Positions 46,017 through 57,404 of a stretch of DNA of 64,000 nucleotides are shown here, in pieces. Positions within the stretch are counted from its first letter, which is position 1, and each line of letters starts with the position of its first letter. The stretch spans positions 62,001 through 126,000 of the forward strand of contig QJNS01000224.1 in the NCBI GenBank assembly GCA_004154925.1. The letters are read 5' to 3'. The notes under the pieces are model-generated. The model was not told the DNA's origin. It saw only the letters and a list, made by a program, of their open reading frames with translations, and did no database searches. A program made the position numbers and the translations under genes. This stretch comes from Monosporascus cannonballus (lineage: Eukaryota > Ascomycota > Sordariomycetes > Xylariales).

Positions 46017-47629
46017 AACCCGCGATTGATACGAGATGGCGTTGCTTATAATGTATTCTAGTTTGTCGCGACCCCGAGGAATGAGTTGCGCTGGGATTAA
46101 TGATAGTATGCGCGGTTTTATTATTATTGCAAATGCAAGCGCTCTTAGTGAGAGGGCGACGATGCGGAGAAAGTGAAATTTCCGAGGAAGCGGGCGACAA
46201 CCCTACATCGTAATTTGTTCGAGTGCCTCCAGGTAAATAATCAATGATGCATCATAAGAGGAAGAAAAAGAGTTGATGCCTACTGCTGCCTCGCCGGAAT
46301 GACGCATCGGTCGGTAATGTGAAAGGGTCGTCCAATCACATCCAATTAAGCTTAGATCCCATACTACTCTATATATACTAACTACCCCATTCTACTATAG
46401 GCTTATCGATAATGAGTTGCTTCTTGCGTTTCTTCCCAATGTTCTTGAAAACACTCAGCCACCAAGGATACTCAAGCTAGGAGAAACCATATCTACCCCA
46501 AAGACTGTCCTTCGAGGTCAAGCATATTTACCACCGATTCGTCTATTGTACGAAAATAGATGGATATAAACTCCTCGAAGCTACCTAAGATCTAACATCA
46601 TACAAGCTCCACTTACACAACGCCACATAGGCATGTACCCCACACATCTGCGTACTTTACACAGGATCGCAGTCCATGGTATACTACATAGGGCTAGCAA
46701 GCCGTCCACCGAATGGGAAAATACTAAAGTAGCGTAAATTTCCAAGAATAGCACGAATAGGTAGGACTGGGGGGTAGCTGTTGCGGGTAGGGGAGACTAA
46801 AATCCGAACTACAAACAAGACTCAACGGCTCCGAGTCTTCATTCCACTTCTCTATGTTTGAACGGCTCTGTTAACTTGTTGCATTTCGCCATTCATTGGG
46901 GAAAATATCCAAATGCATCCGCAAAGTAGTGTTCCCTCCTGCTATTACAGCACCAGCAACATGACGATTTCCCGCTCCTAATGCCAAGTCGTTTTAGTGA
47001 CGAAAGGCGCAATTTTCTCTAGTCGTTAGTTCTATCTGAACATGAAGATACGGCTGCTTTCGACCTGGCAAAATGCAGTAAGCGCTACAAAGACCGCAGC
47101 GGCTATGCCTTGACCGCTGCTCGTCTACTTGTGCTCTGGCACCCAAAGGTGGTAAGACCAAGATTACGGACAAGAAGATCTTGAACGGCCTTCCCGGTAG
47201 GTCTTGGAAAATCCTGGGGCAACCCCGGTCTTCGTCCAATGTGGGATTTACATGCCTGCTATGCTAAGGACGCAGCATACCATGCTACCGTTCTCATTGG
47301 CCGATGCGGCGTTTACCAGGGGAAACGCTTATGTGATCCTCCCGGCACCCGCAATGTGTCAGGGTGTGAATGTTTCTATCTCCCCAGTCAAGCCAGCGTC
47401 CCTCGCATAACCAAGAGACTTCCTCAAGGGGACCAAGCTTTATGCATAGTAAGTAGTTACGGTAGAGACAGGAGATCGGCAAATGCCCTCGTACTCCGCC
47501 TCCTCATAGCTTGGGTAGCGGGTAAAAAGCAGCCTTGCGTATATAACACTGGCGACCCGACCAAGGTCGCTCAGATTTCAGGTCTTCCCAGCTCACTTGG
47601 TCAGATCTCCGAAATTCCCAAATCCAAAA
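46017..47629. other. Divergent intergenic region, RAD26 (-) and GH18 gene (+)
   Basis: About 1.6 kb containing both promoters. The short frames on each strand have no family resemblance. No repeat or RNA gene is recognised. Confidence 0.5.
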
Positions 47630-48633
47630 ATGGTGGCGTATAACTCGGCTGGGCTATTCGCCCGTATTCTTCCCTTTCTCGTTGCTTTAACCTGCTACGC
47701 CCAGGCTACTGACCACACAGGGTTGTGGTCTACTATCAGACTACTCATTATAACGGCTCTACGACTAATGACGTTTCGTTGCTTCCTCTGATCAACAGTC
47801 AGCCAGAAGTCTCGGCGACCCATGTCCTCATCGGCGCAATTCACGTCGTCACAGAGGAGCAGGGCTGGATCAGACTCAACGACCACACTCCAGATAATCC
47901 CATCTTTGACCATGTATGGAGCGATGCCGCTGCCCTCCAGGCCGCAGGTGTTACCGTCATGGCTATGGTCGGCGGAGCAGCAGCCGGGTCATGGCCTCGT
48001 CTCGGGGGGGATGAAGCCAACTTCGAACTATACTACGGCCACCTCCGCGACTTCGTCGGAACATACAACATTCAGGGCTTAGACCTGGACGTTGAGCAAA
48101 GCATGCCACTTTCAGATATCATCCGGCTCATCGACCGTCTTAAGGCTGACTTCGGCGACGACTTCATCATCTCGTTGGCGCCTGTCGCATCTGCTCTTGC
48201 CGAGGGCGGCGGTAACCTGAGCGGCTTCAACTACTTCGAGTTGGAAGCGCGGCGCGGCAGCTCCATCGACTTCTACAACGGACAATTCTACTACGGCTGG
48301 GGCGACGCCAGCTCCGCCGCGGACTACGAGGACATCATCGACGACGGCTTCCCCGCCGAGAAGGTCGTAATGGGTCAGCTCACCAACCCAGCCAACGGCG
48401 ATGGCTTTGTAGATTTGGACAGGGTCCTTCCCGTCATCCAAGAGTTGACCGCCGAGAACCCGACTTTCGGGGGCGTTGCCGGGTGGGAGTACTTCAACAG
48501 CTTGCCCGGTGGAGATAGCGCCCCCTGGGAGTGGGCCGCATGGATGGCCGATGCCATGGAATCCGGCGCTTCCGTCGTGAAGCGCGAGATCTCCTCCACA
48601 GAGAAGCTCCGCAGGGCGGTAAGAAAGGAGTAG
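47630..48633 (+). CDS. GH18 chitinase-like glycoside hydrolase, probably non-secreted
   Basis: Exons 47630-47637 and 47721-48633 give 306 residues. The 83-bp intron has donor GTATAA, branch CTACTGAC and acceptor CACACAG. The protein starts MVAVVVYYQTTHYNG and shows the GH18 barrel in order: THVLIGAIHV, GVTVMAMVGGAAAGSW (substrate strand), the catalytic strand IQGLDLDVEQS (DxxDxDxE-type with Glu as acid/base), ISLAPVAS, SIDFYNGQFYYGWG and VAGWEYFNS. GH18 enzymes hydrolyse beta-1,4-GlcNAc polymers or N-glycan cores; the exact substrate is unknown. With this intron removed there is no signal peptide. The hydrophobic segment seen just after the ATG in genomic sequence lies inside the intron and is out of frame with the barrel. 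The TAG at 48631-48633 is followed in frame by 16 more sense codons up to TAA at 48682, so the C-terminus may be truncated. Confidence 0.85.
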
Positions 48634-51600
48634 AGGCAGCTGCGTCGCGAGGCGAAACACTTCTACAAGAACTACATCGCCTAAGAGCCTTCCGCCCGCG
48701 AATGACCTGGTGGACGGATGGCGTATAATGAAATAACACCTCTCGCAAGGGCTTCCATATAGGAACAGATTGTCATATATAACAGAGTCTACCTTCTACG
48801 CTAGATGATTAATGGCTTGGTCGCGGCGGCGCGCCCGTACGAAGTCGTCCACAAGGACATATGCCTTAGTTTTCACGTTCAAGTGCCATTAGGATGTCCT
48901 TCGAGGCGATTATCAACGTTCCTACAAGGATCTGCGCAGGCGAGGTCAGCCACGTACTACCCCAAGACGCCTATTCGCCTCTTATACTAACCTAGTCAAG
49001 GTAATCTTGTGACATCAAACGTCCCCAGCCTACCAGTATGTCGTCCCTACCTCCGCAAGGGGAACAGCCTAGAGACGTACTTGTTCTCTTTAGCGGCAGC
49101 ATTAGCTCCCACGATACGTTATTCAGCCTCCTTTTCCAGCGGGGAGGTCACCTGGTTGAGCTTCTGTCATAAGGGAAGTTTTGCCGCTCCCCGTCTCGCT
49201 GGTGGTCAGCGCACGTCCCAGGTTCGCTAGGGGCCGGTCCGCTCTCCTTTCACCCTCCCTCTTTTACGGGCGTCCAGAGCCCGATGACGGACCTCGTCAG
49301 ACACAACCTTTTTCCGGCTCGACAGCGTGGGATCTGAGCTTCATATGGGGCGGCAACATCACGGCGGCGGCGCCCCTGGCGATCCCGACGACTCCGACGA
49401 TGGCGCAGCTTTATCCGATCTCGTCTCCTCTGTAACGGCTACTGGCGCCGGCGCCCTGAAGTCGAGACGCAGCGATGGCACCATCGGCACTTCGTGTCTC
49501 TCGGTCTCCGGCCTGCATTTCTGCGTCTGGCTCCTGGGGTCACCTCCTTTGGCACCTGTTATACGACATCTATCATCGGCGTTACGTCGATCTCATGACC
49601 TCCAACCCCACTCAATTTCTGTCTGTGTTTGTCCTCCGCCCTTCGTAGTTCACCCTCTTTGCGTTCCTTAGCTTATAGGTATAGTCTTAGTGAGTTTATT
49701 AGTTACACGAGGGCTCCGCTGCTAGCTCGCGGTATGGTTACGCGTCGCCCGGTACATCGAAACTCTCGTGCCGGGGGGGGGGGGGGGGGGGGGGGNNNNN
49801 NNNNNCCCCCCCCCCCCCCCGTCTCGAAGGTAGCAGCAACTGCATGCTTCGGCATCAGCGAGGCGGCCCGAGGCCCACGCCGGCACCATCGCACTGTTCT
49901 GCAAGCTTCGTCATATCGTGCCACTCGCCGTGCCCGCAAGCCGCGGCTTTCGATTTCTCGACGGGAAATTAGAAAAGAGAAAAAAAGAAGCGGTCTGCTC
50001 CACAGGATAATAAGTGGTGCTCTAGCGGCGAACACCGGACAGTTCAGCGTGAGGCGAATACCCGGGGAAGTAGGGAATCCACCGACGTACGGTTTTGCGA
50101 CATTCCTTCTATATATTATAGATGGGATGCCAGCACTGAGCCCAAGGGTCAAAGACCTACGGACCAGGGGGCGTATAGGGGCACGCACACGGAAGGGCGA
50201 AGGAGAGAGGAAGTATATGTCCGTATACAAATAAATATAAACACACCAAAGCCCATCAGTGAAGAGGTAAGAGCGTACGGGGAGGGCAAACACTAGTTAG
50301 GGAAAGGGAGGGACATGCTCAACGCGGCCAACTTGCCCTCTCTAAGTCACGCTCGAGAAAGGAAAAGGCACAAGTGTCCCAGCCCGAGATACATCCCCGG
50401 TTCGGCAAGGGAGCAATAGACTCTCGGGACTGGCCCATCTGCTTAGTTAGCGCCTGCTGACGCTGCGCAGTCGAGCAATATACTGGATGAAGCATTTCGG
50501 GTGAGCTCGCGAAGCACTCTGAGACCTGATAAAAGCACTTGAGTGCGTGTATATATGCCTTGGCTCAAGAACGAGCCTCATGGGAGGGAGGACGGATAGA
50601 GGAATATCCGGCACATAGATATCCGGGCGGGTCCCCGATAGTTGACCTGTATTGAAGCAGAGAGGTATTCATTCCATCCGGCCTGGGTATTGGCATTCTT
50701 CCCGTTTGCAAACTAATTATTCTAGCCGCGCACGACATACCTAGATGCAAGTAAAACAAGGGACTGAGACGTGCGGGATTTCACCGCGCACTTTTAAGCA
50801 GTTGACTCCTGACCCCACGAGGTTGGGCAGTAATGCAGGGACCACGGGATGACCCGCTCAAGCCATAGTGCGATCCCTGTCTTCTCGATATTAGGAATGC
50901 AGGAAAAATTTTTCTCAAGAGACGGATGATAATTCTATTGCCCATCTCGTAGGTGGAGCTTGGTATTAACTATGCAAGGGTCCAAGTTCAGTTCCTAAAC
51001 GCCGTGCAATGCAACTCCGTTCCCATTTATCCGCTTTGCTGCGCAGAAACTTTGCGCCGCAACCATGTAAAACACCTTCCCAATGCACTTAAGAGTATAT
51101 ATAGTCAAACAGGGTAAAATATATCGGGGGTGGCTACGGAACAGCGCGACGAATTATCGCGATAGACTATATGACAGGGTGCGTGGATTCAGGTGAGAAT
51201 GCTTGTCGACTATAGAAAAGTAGATATCAAACGTCAAAGGGTATCTTGGCAACCGAATAAGAGGACCGCCAATTACGCCAAAAATGTCTCGAAGTCGTAG
51301 TTGGAAAAGAAATAAAGAATAAAATGGTGAGGACAATTGCCCTCGTACTCGTCCCTCAAATGGTGAGTCACAAAATAGTCTCCCCGACGTGGGCAGTATG
51401 CATTTCGCATCAACTGTGTATATTGCCGACCTCATCGGCCCAATATGGTATGTCCAAGAATTGATATAGCAAGTTTAAGAATACTTGCTCGCAAGAGGCG
51501 TCATTCAGGCTCTTTCGGAACATTTAATCCGGGTGTTTCCAATTCTCCTGGGCGGCTGTAATAGAGGGTAGACAACCAAGATAGCCTCTAGGGTTTGAGA

Positions 51601-52303
51601 TGCGTTATTCCATCCCATGTATGGTGGAGTTGATATCGGGGGGTCCTGTCGATTTCCGGAATGACCTTGCGAGTTTCTATTACTTCTCACTTGCTTGCCG
51701 TCAAGCATGGTCGCTGGTAAGAAGCCATTCTTCCCGCGTCTGTAGTAGGCTCGCGGATTTGGCAGAGACACGAGCCCCGCAGTGATTTTTCCGTCACCCC
51801 AACTATAGTTGTTGTCGGCCCAATGGATCTTTGTGCGTAAATCCCAAACGGTGACACTTCAAAATGGGTCGGGGCGTATCTGCGTGGGGATACTCAAAAA
51901 GACCCTGAATAGGTAATGACGCCGTGCGCCCCGTAGAAGTGCTCGTGTGCGTTAGTTAAGCCCCCAGTATGGAGCTTGTCTAACAGCTGCATTTATTCTG
52001 CTGCAGACTTGTGATCTCGGCAAAACTCGCAATGAAACCGACCAGATTGGGTGGGACAGCCCAGCGAGCAGAGTGTGTTCTAAATTCCAATCTGGCGGGC
52101 CCTTGGCGTCGCTACGATGCCAACGCCGCTGACGACTTTTGAGCTCAACGGAAGCTCGCAACCATGAAGCGTAACCAGAGTCGCGGGTCACGATACCTAT
52201 TGGGACCTAATATTTGTCGTGATGGCGCTGTAACCCGCTTGATTGGCGTCATGGGAAATCGTACTTTTTCGCCGACGCAGATTGATCGAGGGGCGGGTCT
52301 AAC
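48634..52303. other. Intergenic region with an assembly gap
   Basis: About 3.7 kb. The first 51 bp continue the GH18 reading frame to a TAA. The rest shows no convincing gene on either strand. It includes the gap at 49796-49805. Open frames crossing the gap are artefacts of the G and C runs. Confidence 0.45.
49773..49820. other. Assembly gap: G run, 10 N, C run
   Basis: 23 G residues (49773-49795) abut 10 N (49796-49805), followed by 15 C residues (49806-49820). A G run meeting a C run across a fixed-size N block is the signature of low-quality read ends joined by a scaffolder. The true length and sequence of the gap are unknown. Confidence 0.95.
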
Positions 52304-53896
52304 TCAATCATCCGCTAGTGACGTCGAGGCCCATCTAAGAGGTACTCCATCGGGACCAATCTCATAAGGCTTTGTGGTAGCCTTTCTTGGCGGGAGTAAC
52401 CATCTTGCGTGACCTTCGCGCTGATCATCTAACTTGCCTTGTTTGCGCATCAGGTGCTCCATCACAGCAATACGGATGAAGTCCGAGTTTTCTCGCATCT
52501 CACGTTGCCTTGGGCCGGGCGGAAAGACAACCTCCGCAGGAGACTTGTTCGAATTGGGCGGTTGAGCAGCCGGACGGCTCATAGCAGAGACGGGACTCTT
52601 TGACCGCTGAACTTTATAGGTTCGCATCTGAATTGAAGCTGTATAGCTGCGCAACGGCGATGTCGACCGCGGCTCGGGGCGAAGGCTGCTCGTGGGATTA
52701 AGATAGCGGCGCATTGCTTCGCTGGGTTCTTCTTCCCACACCGGCGGCATCCTCTCATCAGTGAAGGGAACCCTCGGGTCAATAGTGAGTATCGACCGTG
52801 TAAGGAAATCCTCCGGGGGAATAGATGCTGCTGTGAATGAAGAAATAGATCGAGCTGCCGAGCGCAATGCACGGAGCGATGCCGTCAAATTGGACTTGAA
52901 GACGGATTTAAATGGTGTAGCTACCGCAGACCGCTTCTTCTCGACAGAGAGTGGCGATGGGTTGAAGGCTCTAAAGTCAAGCTGATTAATGTCATGGTTG
53001 GAGAGCGGATCTTCCGGCTTTTCGCCAGGAGAGGATACCGGTTCGAGTGAGCGCCTGGGTTGTCGAAACTTCCTTCCCCTCGGGGTAATTGGCGAATCTA
53101 TGGATGGTAGCGTGCTCGTCCCTGGAGAGCAGCCTAACGATGGTACGCTTTCAAATGAGCCTGTACGAGTAGAAAGGGCGGATGCGAAAGCGCTTTCGCT
53201 CGTAACCGAAGCTTCATACTCTTCAAGCTCTTCGGGGGGACTGAGCAGAACATCCATGGGACTACCGCGACCCAGGGAAGGTAAAGTCAGCTCTTCGTCT
53301 AGCTCCTGGCTCAGATCTTTTTCGGATATTTGCGATCGAGGCACGATGGAATCCACCGTCATTCTTGTCTCCTTGCTTGGTCGTTGGCGCAAGCTTCCCC
53401 GTCGGTTGGGAGGAGGTATACTGGTAACGGCAAGTAGCGCCGCCACCGACGGGGGAATGGCATCGGGCGAGTGGGCATCGCGAGCCCTATGGTGGTTGCT
53501 CGAGGAAGAGGTTTTCCGCTTTAAATCTGCATGATGTCGTGGTTTGTGCCTATGCGCTCTGTCTTGTTGTTTCGGCTTGACGGGTATTTGAACGGCGCTG
53601 GAATGCATCCTCGGTCGTGCATGAGCATTCGTCATTGTCGTACTTGTTTGCGTGCCACCCGACGGCGACAACCCGTCCAACGAACTCTCTCGCTTTCCCA
53701 TTATATCACCGCTCACGCATGTGCCAAAAATGGCGGAAGGAGGCTTGGGCGGGCTAGTATTGTGATTACTCGCCCGTTCATTCTTCGACAATCTCCTAGC
53801 AAATAGGGGCGTTTTAGCTGTGGAGCTGTTGGTATGGGTTTGAGGCTGCGGAGGTGGTTGTCGACGAGAATAGAGATATGATCTTGGTGTCATCAT
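52304..53896 (-). CDS. Conserved fungal protein of unknown function, 530 residues
   Basis: A long single-exon frame, mostly disordered by composition (Ser, Pro, Arg, His). Ordered-looking blocks are PPSVAALLAVTSIPPP (about residues 148-163) followed by basic residues, ISEKDLSQELDEELTLPSLG with SPMDVLLSPPEELEEYE, a middle block (NQLDFRAFNPSPLSVEKKRSA) and a strongly conserved-looking C-terminus (DFIRIAVMEHLMRKQGKLD, GHARWLLPPRK). Numerous SP/TP sites suggest phosphorylation. There is no signal peptide or membrane helix. I think similar Pezizomycotina proteins exist but know no function, and assign none. Codon usage and length make it a genuine gene. The first of two adjacent Met codons is taken as the start. 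Confidence 0.82.
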   Translation of the reverse strand: MMTPRSYLYSRRQPPPQPQTHTNSSTAKTPLFARRLSKNERASNHNTSPPKPPSAIFGTCVSGDIMGKRESSLDGLSPSGGTQTSTTMTNAHARPRMHSSAVQIPVKPKQQDRAHRHKPRHHADLKRKTSSSSNHHRARDAHSPDAIPPSVAALLAVTSIPPPNRRGSLRQRPSKETRMTVDSIVPRSQISEKDLSQELDEELTLPSLGRGSPMDVLLSPPEELEEYEASVTSESAFASALSTRTGSFESVPSLGCSPGTSTLPSIDSPITPRGRKFRQPRRSLEPVSSPGEKPEDPLSNHDINQLDFRAFNPSPLSVEKKRSAVATPFKSVFKSNLTASLRALRSAARSISSFTAASIPPEDFLTRSILTIDPRVPFTDERMPPVWEEEPSEAMRRYLNPTSSLRPEPRSTSPLRSYTASIQMRTYKVQRSKSPVSAMSRPAAQPPNSNKSPAEVVFPPGPRQREMRENSDFIRIAVMEHLMRKQGKLDDQREGHARWLLPPRKATTKPYEIGPDGVPLRWASTSLADD

Positions 53897-56800
53897 GGTC
53901 CGTTATTTGGAAACTGAATCAGAATCTGGTCGAATTATTCCGGGACCCTTTATTGAAGGAACTCGGCTATTCTACTACGTATGGAGCTCTAGGTAAACAC
54001 TACAGAAACGGTGAGGTAACGAGTGTAGGGAATGGCCCGTCTCTGAAATCACTAAAACAAGGTCGCTGCGTCAGGGCTTGGCGGGGGGTTTCTTGCCGCA
54101 TGGGACAGGCGTTGCGCCAGGCCAGGACTGGCAGGCGAGCACGATGCCAACGTGTGGCCTCTGCGATCAATGGCGTAGACTGAATTGAGAAATGTCGCGT
54201 GGGCCTGTGATAGTAATACGGTAGCGGCGGGATCGCTCAATCGTCGTGGCACCGGTACCAGCCAGTACCGTCAAACCAGGGGGCTGCGATTCTTGTACGT
54301 AACAGAGTCGCCCTTCTCGACGTAAGATGCGCCCCTAGACGCAGGTTCAGAACCCGACGACGTGGGTTGCATTAAGATGGGGACGGACTGCAGCGAAACC
54401 TTCTGGAATCAATTTCTTCGTCGCTTTATATGCCGGGTCCTTCTTGTCGCAATTTCGTCGTCAGTCTTTGGGATAGCTGGTCACGTACTCCAGAAAGACC
54501 GATAGGACGTCGAGGGAGAGGTATGCAGGAAGAGGATGCTGCTCTAGTTGAGTGGGGGGGACCGGGCTTGCCCATCAAATATATAGACCTGATAACGAAA
54601 TAGCTTGTAGAAACTATAGAAGGGCCTATTTGGTGATAACAAAAGGGCTTCGGGGGGACGAATCAGGCTCATCCATGTATAAATAGGTAGGTAATCTAAG
54701 AGGAGCAGAGTGCATTCATAATGGTGTCGAAACATGGGCCAAGTCAAATTGTCAAGTAACGAGCCCTATCCATCTCACCTGCATACTTACTTTCTTACAC
54801 TTACATATACATACCTAACCCCATGAGTCTATATCATTAGGCAACTGTCTGATACCAGTATCAAATCCTTGGCTTTTTTTTTTTTTGGCTCTATTCCCTT
54901 TCATCGCAAAGTCGAGGGACTGGAACCATAGTATAGTTAACTCTCGATAGCCACTCGCTCATATGCGATGGGCCGACAGGCCAAGTGCCTGCCCGATTTG
55001 GAGCAGATAAATTCCATTACATTAGTAATTATCCATGTAGGTTACACTGCAGGTGGCCGACTTATACAAGTAGAATAAGGTAATGCTGGTGGAGAACTTG
55101 CGATGCTCGGGCATCACCACCCAGCAACTTGTGTATGTTAGTATGTCTGTATGCTGTGCAGTTTGCATACGCGTATCTACAAATGCTGTTATTCCAAGCT
55201 TTGCAACTTCAAACCACAATCGATAAAGCGCTTGAACGGCTCTTTACTTACATATATACTGTAGGCATCAGGCAACCTCTCCACTCGTAGTTCAAATCGA
55301 CTATAGGCAATCCCGTTACATACGTACTTACTAATAAGGCTCGCAGCACGTTTGTTACCCCCCGCTGACCCGAGATTCAAAAGACCCAAGCGCATCCCAT
55401 TGTCCATGTTGGATGGATAGTGGGTCCTGAATTTGCCCAATAAGGAACAGACAACAGATACGATATTGGCTAATAAACCTTGCGCAAGTCAATATCATTT
55501 GGTTTTCTGTATTGAAAGACAATCGTGCCCAACCCTTCAATGGTGAATGACGTGGGAGCCCCCGAATGACCACGGCATCCCAGCCCGTCTGGCACCACTG
55601 GTCCAAATCGTATAGTCCAGCAGATCCCGAATAAGCCAGGGGACCTTGCAACCGGTCTCCGCTCCGATCCTACCGAAAGATTATCTTTCTATTGGGGTAG
55701 CCTATCTGTGTATTTCTGATTATCTATCTAATACCAAGAGATGTGTGGTTTCGCCAGTAATCTTTCATAGGTGAATGGGGACTTTGCCGACACTGTCGGC
55801 CAACCTTAACACAGCTCAACTGCTTATCGTGCCAACGGGAAAAACCGGCAAGTGCATACATCTCTTTCGGCCTCCCGTCCTACCAACCCACTATCGGCGA
55901 CAAGAATGATTCGTTGCAATTTTTTCATAGCCATGTTGGACTCCTGGGTTCCAAAGGTATGCTTGGGAATGCATCCACACAGAGTACTTTCCTAACCTAT
56001 TTCTCTAGGTCTCTCCGAGGTAACGCATCGAGTTTGCTTTACTCACTATTCATACTCGCGGGCTTGTCGCTGTGCCGAGTTGGGCCATTACCAGCTAGCT
56101 CTCAACACCAAGACTATAACGCTATGCATACATGATCAGTATATAGTCACAAGCACTCAGCCAACCGTGACCATGTTAGCCGAGAGCGTCTCACGCGATA
56201 TAACAAGTGCCTCCCTTACCCCATAACAGGACCTGATACCTACTTGCCCATACGTCAGCCGATCTCTTATCACCAGCCTTTGATTGGTCTTCCCCGCAAT
56301 ATAGACCACCACCACAACCTACCCCAATAAGCATACCAATCCCAATGCGCCGCCGATATCTACTACTAACAAAGGTTAGCTGCTTGATTCGCGACTTGGC
56401 AGTTTCAATAGACTGCGGGGAAGATAACCAAAAGGACGCGGGTGAGTAGTCTCTGCTTGGTAAGGCACAAGAGCAAACCGCCGAGAAGAAGAACGAGGGC
56501 ATCAACGCCCAGTCAGAAGTGAGCCTCGGTCATCTCGCTTAATGATACGCGGCATACGTGCATCCGCTTCGGTACCCGAACTATAACGGCCCTCGCCGGG
56601 GCGATGCAACGAAGACGTACTCGAAGGGCATGTTTTCATACCTGATTTTATCGAGTGACGAGCTGCGCAACATGGCCGCTGCAGAATGACGTTAAAAGGC
56701 CGGGGAGCCTGCCGGGAACCGAAAAGGCCAGCCGCCAAAGGTGTTTCGAGAGCAGGACAATACGATAAAATCATATACTTCGCAGACTTGGAAAGTTCAA

Positions 56801-57404
56801 GCCGCGTGGTTAGTCAGTCCCCATCGAACCTGGCAGTAATCGCCCAAACTGGACACGACAAAAAGGGGGTCTTATGGCGGCCCAATTGCAGGATCAACCG
56901 CTCCAATGGCGGAGCCGACGTACTATCCTGCCAATCTTTCCTGGTCCGCTTCGTGGTCGTTTGGCTACCTGATCTCCGCGGGGACGGTCGACGAGCTTTT
57001 CAAAACCAACAGAAAGGAGCACTCAATGAATCTTTGAGGGGTTAATGAAGACGCAGGGCCAGGGCTATGGTGTCATGGTCTTTCTTTTTCTACGAGCACC
57101 TATCGCCGTTGCGGGAGTTCTGGCTCTTGACAGCAATGCATGAACGTCGAGCTTATAGGGCTAATCGTAGATTTTGGGATATTCACGAGCACGTTCAAAA
57201 TAACGCTGGTATAGAAACATTCGAATCACTTCTCGACCATTACGTGACTGGCAAATACATATCCTAGACAAATCCCATCTCCCGTTCCCCCTGTGTAAGA
57301 TACTATCTAGGGTTGAGATGAACCACGGGCGCTGGCTGTTTGATTCAAGTAAGCCAAAACTCGGAGTTGCTTGTAACCAATATAGACAGCGTATCCCTAC
57401 AACT
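53897..57404. other. Intergenic region, no gene recognised
   Basis: About 3.5 kb. A frame at 56686-57045 (+) is open for 119 codons but has no recognisable features, and the sequence around it gives no splice support. A T run lies near 54876-54887 and a TAGGTAGGTA motif near 54683. Nothing else is seen. Confidence 0.45.

Noticed and set aside
49629..50293. Open frames crossing the N gap on both strands
   Set aside because: Their central Gly and Pro runs come only from the G and C homopolymers and unknown bases.
56686..57045. 119-codon open frame in an otherwise empty region
   Set aside because: No recognisable domain, signal peptide or splice support; length is within chance for this composition.
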